A stretch of 64,000 bases of DNA from Undaria pinnatifida (Eukaryota; Sar; Phaeophyceae; Laminariales; Alariaceae), in assembly GCA_012845835.1 (NCBI GenBank), contig JABAKD010000012.1, positions 6,105,344 through 6,169,343 of the forward strand, written 5' to 3'. Positions 18,947 to 30,025 of the stretch are shown piece by piece. The position numbers and the translations under genes are program-made. Under the pieces are notes generated by a model, which searched no databases, was not told the origin of the DNA, and saw only the letters and a program-made list of their open reading frames with translations. The first letter of the stretch is position 1. Every line of letters starts with the position of its first letter.

Positions 18947-19736
18947 GGCCATTTCTTATGCAGTCGGATTCCGCCAGTCGAAAACGGCCCTTTTCGACTG
19001 GACTTTTTTTCGACCGGAATCTTCTGGTCCTTCTTCTTATCGTCAGTCGAGTCGATTGTATAGTTTTTGTGCTCTTCCTCGAGGCGGTTGGTGTGAGGGA
19101 GTACTGCTGTACAGCAGTCGAAATCGGTCGGCAGCTCCGTGCTTCACGCTTTCTCCGCGAGCAACGGCTCGACGAACCCTCGTTCCAGCGAGTTGGTGGC
19201 TTTGGGCTTACTCTTAGCCGAAAGCCGCCAAAGCTACGTTCGTGGAGTTGCACTCAGCCGAGAGCCGCCAAAGCTACAGCAGGTGCAGCCGTTGTTGGCA
19301 GCATGGGATCGATACCGCGCGCTGCTGCCGTCGTGTGACACACGCTGCTGGCGAGCAAAACTAGGAATGCGCCACGCTGACTTGCTGCGAGAAGCAACAG
19401 CAGTGATAGCCACGCCAGCGGCAGCGCCTTGTATGATGCTGCAGTGTGGCACGTGGTATGGGTTTGTGGCCGTGTGGCCGTGTGGGTGTGTTTGGTGGTG
19501 GGATGAACGATGCGATCGGTTCAAAAAACACGTGTAAAACTTTTTCGACTGAGTTTTTCGACTGGAGGATCCAGTCGAAAAAGTCGAGTTTTTCGACTGG
19601 ATCCGCCAGTCGGAATTCTCAGTCGAAAAAAGTTGAGTCGAAAAAACCCTTTTTCGACTGTGCAAGAAAGCTCGATTTGGGTTCAGTCGAAAAAGGCCGT
19701 TTTCGACTGACAAATCCGACCGTATAAGAAATGGCC
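18947..19736. mobile_element. Harbinger-like MITE, copy 2 (790 bp, TSD TTA, inverted)
   Basis: Termini GGCCATTTCTTATGCAGTCG and, inverted, GGCCATTTCTTATACGGTCG. TTA flanks it at 18944-18946 and 19737-19739. The interior is the reverse complement of copy 1 with a small internal duplication (AGCCGCCAAAGCTAC near 19222 and 19266). The flanks join into CTGTATATTAGCGAAAC, one base from the uninterrupted paralogous site at 17521. This fixes the insertion point and the 3-bp duplication. Confidence 0.87.
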
Positions 19737-19739
19737 TTA

Positions 19740-19900
19740 GCGAAACATAGATGTACCACGCAGCTTGCAAAGTTGATTTTCAACCATTCAATCCGTGTAC
19801 TCAGCTGACATTTTTCAAATTTTCATTTATTTTTATAACATAGTTTCAACCACTCAATCGGTCGTATAATACTCACAGCTACAATTTTCAATTTTTATAA
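19740..19900 (+). repeat. Dispersed repeat copy 4, right half
   Basis: GCGAAACATAGATGTACCAC followed by GCAGCTTGCAAAGTTGA continues the repeat broken at 18943. It then has two further CAACCA.TCAATC..GT copies near 19783 and 19849. Confidence 0.75.
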
Positions 19901-20219
19901 AAAAAAAAATTCAAATACGTCAGCCGCGAATAAATAATAAAGGTCGACACTCGTACACTCGTACTCATCTACACAAGCTGCGTGATACTCCGGTCCCGCG
20001 TTTTGGTATTGTAATTGTATGTATCACGAATGCTATTATAATAGTACCACAGGTGCTGCTATGTTGTTGGTAAAGGTTTTGGACTTGCATCTTGTACTCG
20101 TGAAACCTCCATACAACAACGTCGATACAACACCAAAGCTCCACAACACAATACCACAACATCAACAACAACAGCAGTGTTTGAGCGTAGTTGTACGACA
20201 GCAGCTAGGACTACAGCAT

Positions 20220-21560
20220 GAGTACAACGAGGCCTCGTCCTGCCCACTCGTATGGGGCAGCGAGACGACTTACATGTGGTTGTTTGTAGAATATTACCTA
20301 CCTCCTCAGCTACTGCCCCGCCACCATCCTTCATCTCCAAGATAGTGGAACTATCTGCTCTCTGGCCCTCGTGCTCTCGATCTGCACTGCCTCTGCACCC
20401 TGCACCACTTTGCCTGATTATGTCCCTCTGACCTGAAAGTCATTACCGCCGCAGGGTTTCGAAAACTGGCGGAATATTGTCGAATGGGGGATATAGACTA
20501 TGCACTTCCTGAATTCCAAGTGCGATCCAAAAGCCAAACTACGCTGCAGCATTCCCTCGCTGTCTGAACCCCTAGACCAGAGGGGACGGATGCACAATAC
20601 TAGCGCGCAATATTGCAGTGCAACATTTACGAGCCATGAGCCACGCATGAGCCACGGGCCAGGAGCCACGAGACCTGAGACCTGAGACCAGCTCATCATC
20701 AATGCATCGGTGCAACCTCCAAAAATGCGTCGCAATCACATTCTTCAAAATGCTTTAAAAGTGATGAGTTTTCAGTACAGGATTCGGGGAAGTCGACAGC
20801 TGCAGTCGGCAGTGAAGAAGCGAAATAGGTTACGCCGCACCTAAATTACACCGCACCGCAAGCCTCAAGCTCTTAGAATCTACGATGTACTTGGTTACAT
20901 GGCACAAGGATCCAAGGACCCAAAGACGCATCTACTAGTACCCAGCAGTACCCAGGCCTAACGTGCTTCAAGGCGAGCGTCACGACGCCACCGTGTGCTC
21001 CCGATTTTCGATCCAGCCAATCGATGTGAAGATCGATCGTTTTGACAAAAAACTCACTCATATACTCCGGAGTAGTATATTACGAGTACCAACAACGCAG
21101 CTTGCAAAGATGAGTAATGACCTGAAATTCGTCAAACTCACGGCTGACGTCCTTGAAAATTAGTTATAAAATATCCTCCGTCCCGATCATCCACAACTCT
21201 CTTCGGCACTCGACACAAGAACACCAATCAATGCATCTATCAAATATGTACCAGTACCCAGCCCTATCTGACTTCAAGGCGACCGCCACGATCAAAACTC
21301 TTTCCACCAAATGGGTACACCCCTTCCCCCCGCGCGCTGCATTTATGTATGGCACATCCGTTATTCCTTTCCTGGTTTGCGTCTTTGAACAGGCGACTAA
21401 TGGACAGCAGGACACAGAAAACTTGATGCTGCAGCAGCATCAAAACTCTTTCCACCTGACTATCTAGGAGCGACGACAACGATAATAGTCATCCTGCTGT
21501 CATCGCCATCGTCGTCGTTGTGGAGACTCGTGAGATGTGCGGGCGAGGGCGGTGCTTTGT
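20220..21560. repeat. Large dispersed repeat, copy 1
   Basis: Aligns along most of its length with 62885-63930. Shared blocks include CCACCATCCTTCATC, ATGTCCCTCTGACCTGAAA, TGCACTTCCTGA.TTCCAAGTG, CCTCCAAAAATGCGTCGCAATCAC and GCGACGACAACGATAATAG. Compared with copy 2 it has an extra stretch of about 130 bp (about 21040-21170) that includes the GCAGCTTGCAAAGATGAG repeat. No coding domain recognised. Confidence 0.85.
21085..21165 (+). repeat. Dispersed repeat 'GCAGCTTGCAAA', copy 5
   Basis: CAACGCAGCTTGCAAAGATG followed by AGTAATGACCTGAAATTCG and CGGCTGACGTCCTTGA. Absent at the matching point of the large-repeat copy at 63690. Confidence 0.75.
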
Positions 21561-21607
21561 CTGAAAATCGTTGTCGTTTGTTGACATCTCGTAACATGTG
21601 CCGGTCG

Positions 21608-21896
21608 CCCCGGTGGCGTATCAGGTTATCCACGAGCCTGGTATAGGTCAGTTTCGTGAGTTCGAATCCCCCCGAGTGCATACTCGGATAAATTAGTGGG
21701 GACTTTTTCTTGTGCACAAATTGACTTGCGGAAAACGCGAGAGAGAGCGTGAGTTAGCAACATTCGATGAAAAATCGACGAGCAGTGGGATTGCTGAACC
21801 CTATGCGCGATAAAAATTGGAGGCAAGAACCGGGGGGAAGAAGGGACGACACCTGTGACCACGGCTTGTCCAGAAGCTGGAAAGTAGAGTAAAGAA
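21608..21896 (+). mobile_element. tRNA-derived SINE, nearly full length
   Basis: The head has a pol III A box, TGGCGTATCAGG (one mismatch to TRGCNNAGYNGG), and about 40 bp on a B box, AGTTCGAATCC (one mismatch to GGTTCGANTCC), the layout of a tRNA promoter. The body follows with GACTTGCGGA, GCGTGAGTTAGCAA, CCCTATGCGCGATAAAAATT and ACCTGTGACCACGGCTTGTC, ending in an A-rich tail. It would be transcribed by RNA polymerase III and moved by a LINE. Confidence 0.87.
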
Positions 21897-22808
21897 AAAA
21901 ACAAAACATACTGCTGTAGTCGACTACAGTACGTATGCGTCGACGACTGATGTTACACATTTTTCATGTTGATACAAGGGCTCCGCATGGGTGCCAGCAT
22001 ACGCCGGCACCCATGCTTCGCGTAGGGCAGGGGAGCACTTCGAATTGTTCGATTCAATACTTGGTAGAGTAAAAAAAGTCACCGCACACAATCATAGCCT
22101 GCGCATACAGTATGTAAGGTAATACCAAGAGTTCGATATAGACTAACAATCATAACAATGTACCACTATTAATAGCTATCGGTTTTTAAGTGAATCCGAT
22201 TCCGAGCTTCATTCATCAGATTTCGATCGGATAAATCCAAGCACACGCCGACTGACCCTTTAGTCTGGCGACGAAACGTGTCGAGTGCGTTTCTTATGAT
22301 AGTTTTACTCAATCAAGCATCCGGGGCCAGCAAGGTGACTGACCATGTCCGCTGCGTGTGATTAGAGAACTTGTACATGAACCAATTGCACAATACAACA
22401 GCAGTCAGTCCAGATCGAGTCGATCGGTGCAACTTGCTTGGGTATCGTATTATTCCATCAGCAGTAATACATTTCACTTCTTTTCTTGTTCCCAGCATCC
22501 CGCTAAGTGTGATTCTCGCATTACTCTCGCCCTCCCAGTAGTATATCTTTGATCCGGGGTCATATAGCGGGCTCCCCTCCACCATCCCCACTACGGTACC
22601 TGCCGTAATTCTTATCGCGAGAAGAATTCAGCATTCACTTCCCTCGTCGATTCGCGTCGATTTGTATCTACCCACGCTGCTAGGCGATTTCAGCAGTTAG
22701 TTGATCCATTTTTTTCCCATTCATTTTATAAAAATAAAGCCAACAAAGCTCGCAACGGTGGTTATTTAACTTAAGGACCAACGCTAGTATTAATAGTAGT
22801 AGTATTCG

Positions 22809-22843
22809 AGTGTAACCCCACTAGGCCACCGGGGCGACCGGCT
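22809..22843 (-). mobile_element. SINE head fragment with consensus A box
   Basis: On the minus strand, GCCGGTCGCCCCGGTGGCCT followed by AGTGGGGTTACAC. TGGCCTAGTGGG fits the A-box consensus exactly. No SINE body follows, so this is a solo head or a piece of a tRNA pseudogene. Confidence 0.55.
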
Positions 22844-22856
22844 CTATGTCACTCAC

Positions 22857-23036
22857 TGCCCCGGTGGCGTATCAGGTTATATCGTCGAGCCTGGTATAGG
22901 TCAGCTTCGTGAGTTCGAATCCCCCCGAGTGCGTATTCGAATAATTTGTCATTCTGTTGTGCACTACTTGACTTGCGGATAGCGCGAGAGCGTGAGTTAG
23001 CAATACTCGATGGAAAATCGACGATCAGTGTAACTG
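22857..23036 (+). mobile_element. tRNA-derived SINE, 3'-truncated
   Basis: Same head as 21608 (A box TGGCGTATCAGG, B box AGTTCGAATCC) and the body to CGATGGAAAATCGACGATCAG. It then stops, lacking the CACCTGTGACCACGG block. Confidence 0.85.
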
Positions 23037-23049
23037 GTATTATAACACG

Positions 23050-23661
23050 CGCTCAAGCCCTGCAGACGTCAAGCAAAACAACGCTTGAGAGAATACCACT
23101 GCAAAATTCAAAACTTTAGCAACTACCTACCGTTTTGAAACGATGCCAATTTTTGAAATTGTCCAGACGCTGAAGACGTTAAGATACAACCAAAGCCGCA
23201 AGATTACCTCCTCAAAATACAATATGTTTGCAACTTCTACCTTGTCTCGCTCAGCATCCATCCGCGTTCACGTCGAGGTGCCCAACGGATAAGGAAGGGC
23301 GAGGGGCGTTGGAGCCGCCCCCCGAAGACTTTTGCCCGTTGGAACCGCCCCCCGAAGACTTTTACGTGTTTCGCTCGCTCAAGCCCTGCAGACGTCAAGC
23401 AAAACAAACGCTCGACAGTATGCCACCGCAAAATTCAAAACATTACAATAGCATTTAACTACCGTTTGGAAATGATGCCAATTTTGTAAATCATCCAGCC
23501 GCTGCAGACATTAAGATACAATCAAAATCTCCGGAATTCCTCCTCGACATGCGGTATTTTTGCAACTTCTCGCTTGTCTCGCTCGGCATCCGTCCGCGTT
23601 CACGTCGATATGCGGAACGGACACGGCAGGGCGAGGGGCGTTGGAGCCGCCCTCCGAAGCC
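23050..23661. repeat. Direct tandem duplication, 326-bp offset
   Basis: CGCTCAAGCCCTGCAGACGT begins at 23050 and again at 23376. Both copies run through TTGCAACTTCT, GTCTCGCTC.GCATCC and GGGCGAGGGGCGTTGGAGCC. A 30-bp unit with GCCGCCCCCCGAAGACTTTT is further doubled at 23311-23363. Confidence 0.9.
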
Positions 23662-23913
23662 GGCGCTCGAACGAAGCTATTTGACCGCGAATTTCAGTTC
23701 CGCGAATCGCATACTTAGGCCGAGACGAAAAAAACTCCTGACCAACACACCGCAGATCAGCCAACACACCGCAGAGCTATGTTGGTTCCTCTCTCACTGG
23801 GGCCAGGTGGGGGGCGACACCCTCGCTCCGGGGGATCAGTACGCGTAGGAGAAGTTCCCGTGACGCGTGGTGCTTTGCGAGTGGGGGTCCGAAGTGTGGA
23901 CTTCCGTTGCAGA

Positions 23914-24096
23914 ATGAGTGCCATGAAGCTATCACAAGACGTAGGAACAAGTGGTGGCGTGTCGCTGAACGAAGGGGTGGTACGTGTAGTGCCTGTGGCT
24001 CTGTCGAGGCCGTGTTCCGCAGTCGCGAACGACAACGGACTCCCGGGCTTCTCGGTACACGACGTAAACTGGGTAGAGGTGCGGTGTGCCCTTTGA
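23914..24096 (+). CDS. Possible first exon
   Basis: An acceptor-like CTTCCGTTGCAG ends at 23912. The frame from ATG at 23914 (MSAMKLSQDVGTSGGVSLNE..) is open to a stop at 24096 and has ordinary composition. No family recognised. A second overlapping frame is equally long, so this is weak. Confidence 0.25.
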   Translation: MSAMKLSQDVGTSGGVSLNEGVVRVVPVALSRPCSAVANDNGLPGFSVHDVNWVEVRCAL

Positions 24097-24243
24097 ACAC
24101 GGTGAAAGGACAAGAGCAAATCTTGTCAGACCTGGCCGGAAAAAACCAACGGAAACGCGAGCGACGTAGGAGGTGGTTGACAGTCAAGCGCAATCGCACC
24201 AAGGGCTACGTTAGAGGAAGGGTACCCCAATTTTCACTGCCAG

Positions 24244-24306
24244 GTTGCGGGGCTGGAACGGGCGGCGGACCAGCTGCAGAAGGAGTTCAAGAAGGCCCAA
24301 GCAAAG
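24244..24306 (+). CDS. Internal coiled-coil-like exon
   Basis: Bordered by TTCACTGCCAG (acceptor) and GTAGGT (donor), 63 bp, phase 0. It encodes VAGLERAADQLQKEFKKAQA plus Lys, a strongly amphipathic charged helix. Borders and composition together look real, but neighbouring exons in compatible phase could not be fixed. A partner may be the exon at 25594-25767. Confidence 0.4.
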
Positions 24307-25375
24307 GTAGGTGTGATTGGGGATCATGGCACGCGGTGCCCCTCAACATACTACGACAACGCGACATGCCACGGTCTGTTGGGGTGTATTTTTGGTGATG
24401 CCGAAATATTATTACTCCGTGCGGGTCCACGCTTAATGACGTACGACGCGTGGTGGCGCCCGGCGTGATTTGTTTCTTGATTTGGGGTTGCGTGTAAAGC
24501 GTGGCTCGAGCCCAGCGTGCACATTTACTCCCATCAGCAGTTGTGTTGGCTGTTCGTGGTGTCCGTCTAGAGTCGTCGTGGAAGCCGTCTTGTTGTTGTT
24601 CTGCGGTCTTTGATCCCCTCCCTCGGAAAGAGCTGCTTTGTACATGCGGAATCCCAATCGCGGCACCGGACACCCCAACGTGAACGTATAGAAGCGGGGT
24701 ATCGTTGGAATGTCAATCGTTTACTTTGCATTATTGTAATGAGGGGTTCCCCCTTTCACCACTGCATAATTACACCGACCTAACTCCAAGTTTTCTTGTC
24801 CCCCAACAAAAGTGGGTGCAAATCTAAAGGGGTTCAGAGATGAACACGAACTCCCGCCTGGGAGACGAGTCCCGACGTAAAAGGAACGCCTGTGCTTGCT
24901 TTGTCGTGGTTCCATTCCGTTCCGTGACGTATGAAGCACTGGTTGTCATGTTAGGAGAATGGTGCTCGTTTCGGCTGATCAATGCAAGGTCGACCCATCT
25001 GCTGATTGTGGCTAGAGTTTTAGCGCTTCTTCAGCAAAAAACGCCGTCCCACCTACCCGCGGGATGCATTTAGTTCGCACCTACACCTGCGCCATAGAGT
25101 CGCAGCGCATGCCTTGAAACGAAACGGCTGCGCAGTCGATTAGAACCCCCCACGCGCGCGCGTATGTGCGCCCAGGCACGCCCAAGAGATCCCGCCTGGG
25201 CCCCACTTGTCGTGTAAAAGATCACGGCTTTCTTCGCTAGTTGTCCTTTGTGCGTCACCACGCGAACGATACCGCTCAACCATGTTGCTTTTGTTGTCCT
25301 CACAATAATTCGTCGTCGCCACAATTAAGTCCGAGGTCACAAGACAGTCTGCAATCACTCCGGGGTGGAAAAATG

Positions 25376-25438
25376 CCTCAGGCAAAAAAAGACAAAAAAA
25401 AACAAAGTGATATCACACATCTGAATGTATGTGCCTGA
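25376..25438 (+). CDS. Possible short first exon, Lys-rich
   Basis: ATG at 25376? is followed by a Lys-rich start (PQAKKDKKKQSDITHLN) that meets a good donor, GTATGT, at about 25426. Without splicing the frame ends 12 bases later. The phase does not match the exon candidate at 25594 directly, so a middle exon would be needed. Confidence 0.25.
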   Translation, partial: PQAKKDKKKQSDITHLNVCA

Positions 25439-25593
25439 ATGTGCCATTTGCTCGCTCGTTTTTTGTTTTCAGTATGGACAATGGGAGAGCACTCCAGGAA
25501 AAAATACAACGGACTAAACTAATACACACATATATAAATGTGTCAACCGCCTGCCCGCCCGCCCCGCCCGCCCGCTCGTTTTTTTATTTTTAG

Positions 25594-25767
25594 GTGAAGG
25601 GACTAAGGGCCCAGCTTCTGCAGTGAAAAAGGCCGCAGGCGAAACCACTAAGGATCAAAAAACGCCTCCAGCGGAGTTGGATTCGGCCGCAGGGGGTGTC
25701 GAGAACAGGACGCAGCTGCAGCAGAGGTTTGTTTTGCTGGAGCGTATGCTCGCCAGAGTGGAATAGA
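25594..25767 (+). CDS. Possible terminal exon
   Basis: After a pyrimidine-rich TTTTTATTTTTAG acceptor the frame (two leading bases, then EGTKGPASAVKKAAGETTKD onward) is open to a TAG at 25765-25767. It ends in a helix-like LQQRFVLLERMLARVE. No family recognised. Confidence 0.38.
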
Positions 25768-26148
25768 GGGGGGAAAAGAGAGGGGGAGAGGTTTACTCAT
25801 ATCGTGCATGGCCGTATTCATATGACCGTAGACTCCCACATCTCTGCATTGCCGGGAAAGAGAGGAAGAGGGGGGGAGGCGTCAATGTCATCACGGTCGC
25901 CACTAGTGCTTCTTTAGGGGAAGAGCTGCGACATAAATCAAGATGAGCAAGTGATTATGGATCAGGGTGAAATCGTTCAAGAAATAGGGAAAGCTGTAGC
26001 CGTGCAAAGAACAACACCTTTGGGCTAGCGGCATCTTGGCTTTGGAGGGCGTGGATAGTTTCTCGTAAGGGGGGGATTAGGGGCGGTCGTACATAGCTGC
26101 CGAGCTATGTAACGTATTTATGCACGCGAGCGTACCTGCTTCTAGCGA

Positions 26149-26520
26149 TTGACTCGCTCTGCAGCGGTTTGCATTAGACAAGCAAGCGCAATATTGAGCC
26201 CCTCGCGGAAGGACTCCCCAGAGCTAACGTATGGAGCTCGGAAGAACGCCCTCGGTGCGCACGACGATGGGCGTGTCGGTGACTTGCTCGTGAACGTCCA
26301 CGCACAAATTGGTGGATTGACAGCGAATCGCCTTTTTTTGTATTTTCGTCGCGACACTGACACCACAATTGCCAGTTTTTCGTGCCGTAGAGAAACGGGG
26401 AGAGCGATATACCTCCCGCTCCCAGACGCAGTTTGTGATTGGTACTATCGCCGCCAAACATCCCCGGCATCGGTAGTGTACGACGATTACCCTCGGTGTG
26501 TTCGGAACATGTATTAGCCA
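26149..26520. other. Region open in several frames
   Basis: A 122-codon plus-strand frame and two minus-strand frames are all open over this stretch with ordinary composition. I cannot decide which, if any, is coding. No domain recognised. Confidence 0.25.
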
Positions 26521-26558
26521 TGTGTTGGGCATTCCAGCGCGGAATAGCAGCGTGCCCA

Positions 26559-27059
26559 ATGAGACTCCACCGACAAGAGCAACAGTTTGTCTCCTCTCCG
26601 ACTTTCGTGAAAATCCCGCCCCTCCTCGTCCTGTTCTTGCTACTTGCTTCGTCCAGCGTCGCCAGCCTCAAGGCCGTCCTAGTGAAGGCCACTGGAAGTG
26701 ACAAAATTGACTCGTCGTCAACTTCTCTCCGGCAATGAGGCGATGGCGACGGTAGCGGTGGTAGCGGCGGTAGCGGGGACGCGATACAACCGACAGCTTC
26801 CCCGAGCGGCATCGATTTTGTGAAGGTGACAACCACCTCTGCGGAGACGAGAGTGAGCGGGCGTTCCAAGAAGAAAGGGGTGGCGGTCCGGGACGATCGA
26901 GTCTCGGAGGGCGCGGCGAAGTCCACGAGTGGTGGCACGAGCGAGGAACCGGGTGACGGGGGGCGGGGACGGGGGTTAAGGTGGTCGAGATGGACCACTC
27001 CAACGTCCGAAATGTTTCTGCAAGCAAGGGAGCAACTTTCCGAAATGGCGGCGTCTTAG
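26559..27059 (+). CDS. Possible secreted low-complexity protein, interrupted
   Basis: From ATG at 26559 a frame gives a hydrophobic segment (PPLLVLFLLLASSSVASL, about residues 20-37), like a signal peptide or membrane anchor, then stops at a TGA at 26736-26738. The same frame reopens at once with a Gly/Ser/Asp repeat and a charged, Ser/Gly-rich tail to 27059. Either a premature stop, an error, or an intron I cannot place. Confidence 0.28.
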
Positions 27060-27475
27060 ACGTGGGCGGATGGGATAGAAAACGTGCTATGTTTCGGGCG
27101 ATTGGTCTTGGCCCCATATCGTCGTGCGCGGTATGTATGAGCGTGCTTTATGCTATCTTTCCTTGTGGTTGTGGCACACGGTTTCTGTGAACTCCTTCTT
27201 GTTTTGGCTCTTGTTGTGTCGGCCGAGATATTCTGTGTCGTCCCTTTGGGGATAGACCCTTTGAGATTTTCGCAAGGTTGCGGTTTCTGGGTGTGCCGAG
27301 AACGCGCAATAATTTCCGTTAGGTCCTTTATCACCACACAGCATTGACCCTTCCCCCCCCCCATCCCGGATGCGAGGGTCTATGGTCTAAAAGACTACGG
27401 CCATGCATGACATGACAATGACCACCCCCCCCCCCCTCCGCACCCTCCCGTTTCCTTCTTCTCGGCATCCTAATC

Positions 27476-27664
27476 ATGCCGCAGCCCTATGAAGTGCAAT
27501 GTGACGCCGATGCCCAAGAAAGCACGGAGGCTGTTACTGCGATCGACGACTTGTTGGGGCGGCCACAGGACGTCGTGGGGTCGGGCATCAACAACGGCGA
27601 CGCCCCAGAGCCTTTGGAAGACGACGTTGCTGGCGAGGCATTTTGGGGGCGACAGCAGCAGTAG
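27476..27664 (+). CDS. Possible acidic exon
   Basis: A 62-codon frame with many Asp/Glu (AIDDLLGRPQDVVGSGINNG) follows a C-rich tract and ends at a TAG. The complementary frame is also open, so the strand is uncertain. Not recognised. Confidence 0.22.
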   Translation: MPQPYEVQCDADAQESTEAVTAIDDLLGRPQDVVGSGINNGDAPEPLEDDVAGEAFWGRQQQ

Positions 27665-27949
27665 ACCAGCTACCGCCTCGGGCAAAGGCCCAGCGAGGAG
27701 AGGAGATGGTGAAGATCTGAAGCAATAAGACCGCTTGGTGGGAGCTCCGCAATGAAGCAGGAACAGGGATACATAGGCCGGAAAGACCGAGTTGTTGTGG
27801 TTTTGTTGGAGGTCGGGACGTGGAGAGGGTCCGGATATGATCGGTGTGGAGGACCCATGGTTGCAATCGAATACCCCCCCCCGTCTTGACGAGTGCCAGG
27901 TGTTGTTCTGGTGGGGAGAGGGAGGGAGAGACAAGGGGATGAGTTATTT

Positions 27950-28420
27950 GTAGTTTGATAACATGTTTACAAACATGCGCTCGAATGCAGGCACAGTAAA
28001 ACGTTTACAGCAGCGGGGGCACCCACCGTGGCACCGCCTCCGCGTTGCCGAACCAAAGACCGAGCAGGGTTTGCCCCGTACCGCGCTTGGCGCATCACAT
28101 CAGTTGAGAGTAGGTTAGTACCTCGTTTCAAAGCGAGTACGAGTGCGTGAAATAAACGGCGCCATGCCATCTACACCGATTTTGCGATATAATAAATGAG
28201 GTGAAGAGACATGAGCTGCGCACAAGCAGGGGTGTTCAATGCACCAGGAAGAAGAGGAAAGTTAACGAAGGTTTGCGGCACGCTTAGGCAGGCACAGGTT
28301 GTTTTTCCAGCTCCGTCCGCTCTTACTTGCTCGAGCGTAGCCCCTCCCATTCGTGGGAAATATCATACAGCGGTGTTACGCTACCATACATATACAGGCG
28401 TGCACTGAAACTGTAGTAGG
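27950..28420. other. No gene recognised
   Basis: Short frames only. No repeat or domain was recognised. Confidence 0.4.
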
Positions 28421-28424
28421 GACA

Positions 28425-28694
28425 CTAGGGACGCCGTTTTCTGGTGGCGGCAGCGGCTCTCGGCAGATTTAAGGAGTTTTGGGGTTTGGGAATGTTGTCA
28501 TTTGTTGTGTACCGCAGTCCCACCCTGTTGGCGCCGTTGCTGTGATAGGCTCTGCTAATGATTGGGCACTCGTCTGACGAATCGGAAGCAGATAGAAATG
28601 CACGCAGCATGTACACGGCACCAAATGTTGCATAAGACATGTCTAGTAAGAGAAAGCTCGCGCTGTCTAAGGTGTAGGGCCGAGTGTTCCACAC
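28425..28694 (-). CDS. Unrecognised exon candidate
   Basis: An 89-codon minus-strand frame of balanced composition (SFLLLDMSYATFGAVYMLRA, then a polar basic tail ending TRKRRP). No splice borders are obvious and no family is recognised. Confidence 0.3.
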   Translation of the reverse strand: MWNTRPYTLDSASFLLLDMSYATFGAVYMLRAFLSASDSSDECPIISRAYHSNGANRVGLRYTTNDNIPKPQNSLNLPRAAAATRKRRP

Positions 28695-28879
28695 CCAAAC
28701 CTAGTATTGTGGTGTCAGTCAGGCAAATGGAAGCAAATTTGCAGTCTGTCTAAAGGGATCTTCTGGCATCTTTGCGGCGCACGCTTAAGTCGAGCTTTGG
28801 TCTTCTGGGTTTGCGTTTCACCTGTGCTCCGGCTGACCTTTCCTTGACCTTGGTGCATGTACTACGGGTCGCCAAATAG

Positions 28880-29900
28880 TGTTGTTAATTTACAAGTGCT
28901 TTGCTTTTCTTTCTTTTTTCACTCGTAGTTGCGATATACTCGACGCTGGCGGCAGGAAGCTGCCGCGGGGCCAAAAACGCGCGGCGAAGGAGGCCGTACG
29001 ACCTTTTTTCATCCTCTTTATTACAGAAAAATTATCCGCTGGACAGCAGTCAGCCGCAAACTGACAATTAAAATACAAACCTGCAGTATAACTAAAATTG
29101 CGCGTTAACTGCGAACAACGCAGCGTGAATGTACTAGTCTGGTGCAAGCTGTAGTATAGTTTCTTCGAATAAAAATGTTACGGTGATACCGCCGCTGAAC
29201 CCAACAATATTGTTTTAGGGGTCTTCAGCGCTTGCCCGAGATTTTTTCTGGGAGCATGGGGCTCTTGGCAGTTGCAAGTCGTCAGAGTGAACCTAATTGT
29301 GGACCTTTATCCGCTGCATTCGCATGTTGCTTTATTCTTCCTTGGCGGCGATAGAGTAGCAAGCGGAAGCCTAAAACAAAACGAGCTTGGAGACAAGCAA
29401 CGCGAACAGTACTCATTCGATTGCTAGTCAATCCCTTTGGGGTTTAGTTTCTGTTTCGCCAATTACTCAGACGGCCATCTTTTGTTGGCCGCAGTTTATT
29501 GAAAGCAGTGTATCGACCGCAGTTATCTTCTGAATTGTGTTGTCATTTTTGTTTTGATTCTGAATTGTATTGTCATTTTCGTTTTTCTGGGTCTTGAGAG
29601 AGGGAGAGATTTATCCTCTTGGCCAGATACACCCATCGCAGCCTCCTCCAAATCTCCTGCGTATCTCGCCGACACGTCTACCGTCCATCTCTCCTTACGG
29701 ATACCACCCGGGTTCCTTAGTGTAACCGCCTACAGTAGTCTCGGATTACCAAGCCTCCGAATGGTACCGTACATTCGACTCCTCCGATCTAACCCAGAAA
29801 ACTCTAGAAAAACAATATCTCGAACATAATCGCGGAACCCCGGTTCCTCAGCTCTCCCCTCTCTCCACCTCTCCCCTCTTTTAAAGAAAAAACGGGGAAG
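28880..29900. other. No gene recognised
   Basis: Only short frames; a 91-codon plus-strand frame at 29554 has no recognisable domain. Confidence 0.35.
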
Positions 29901-30025
29901 GGGAAGAGGAAGGAAGGGAGAGGCACAGACGTCTGGCTGGGTTAGCCAACCCAGTGACTACCTCAATCTGCTGACGCTCTTAGCAAGAACCCCGACTCGA
30001 TTGTGCCCGGCTCGATCTTGCTAGC

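Noticed and set aside
21650-22925. tRNA genes at the B-box-like sites
   Set aside because: The heads lack a complete cloverleaf, are followed by the SINE body and occur as repeated units, so they are SINE promoters.
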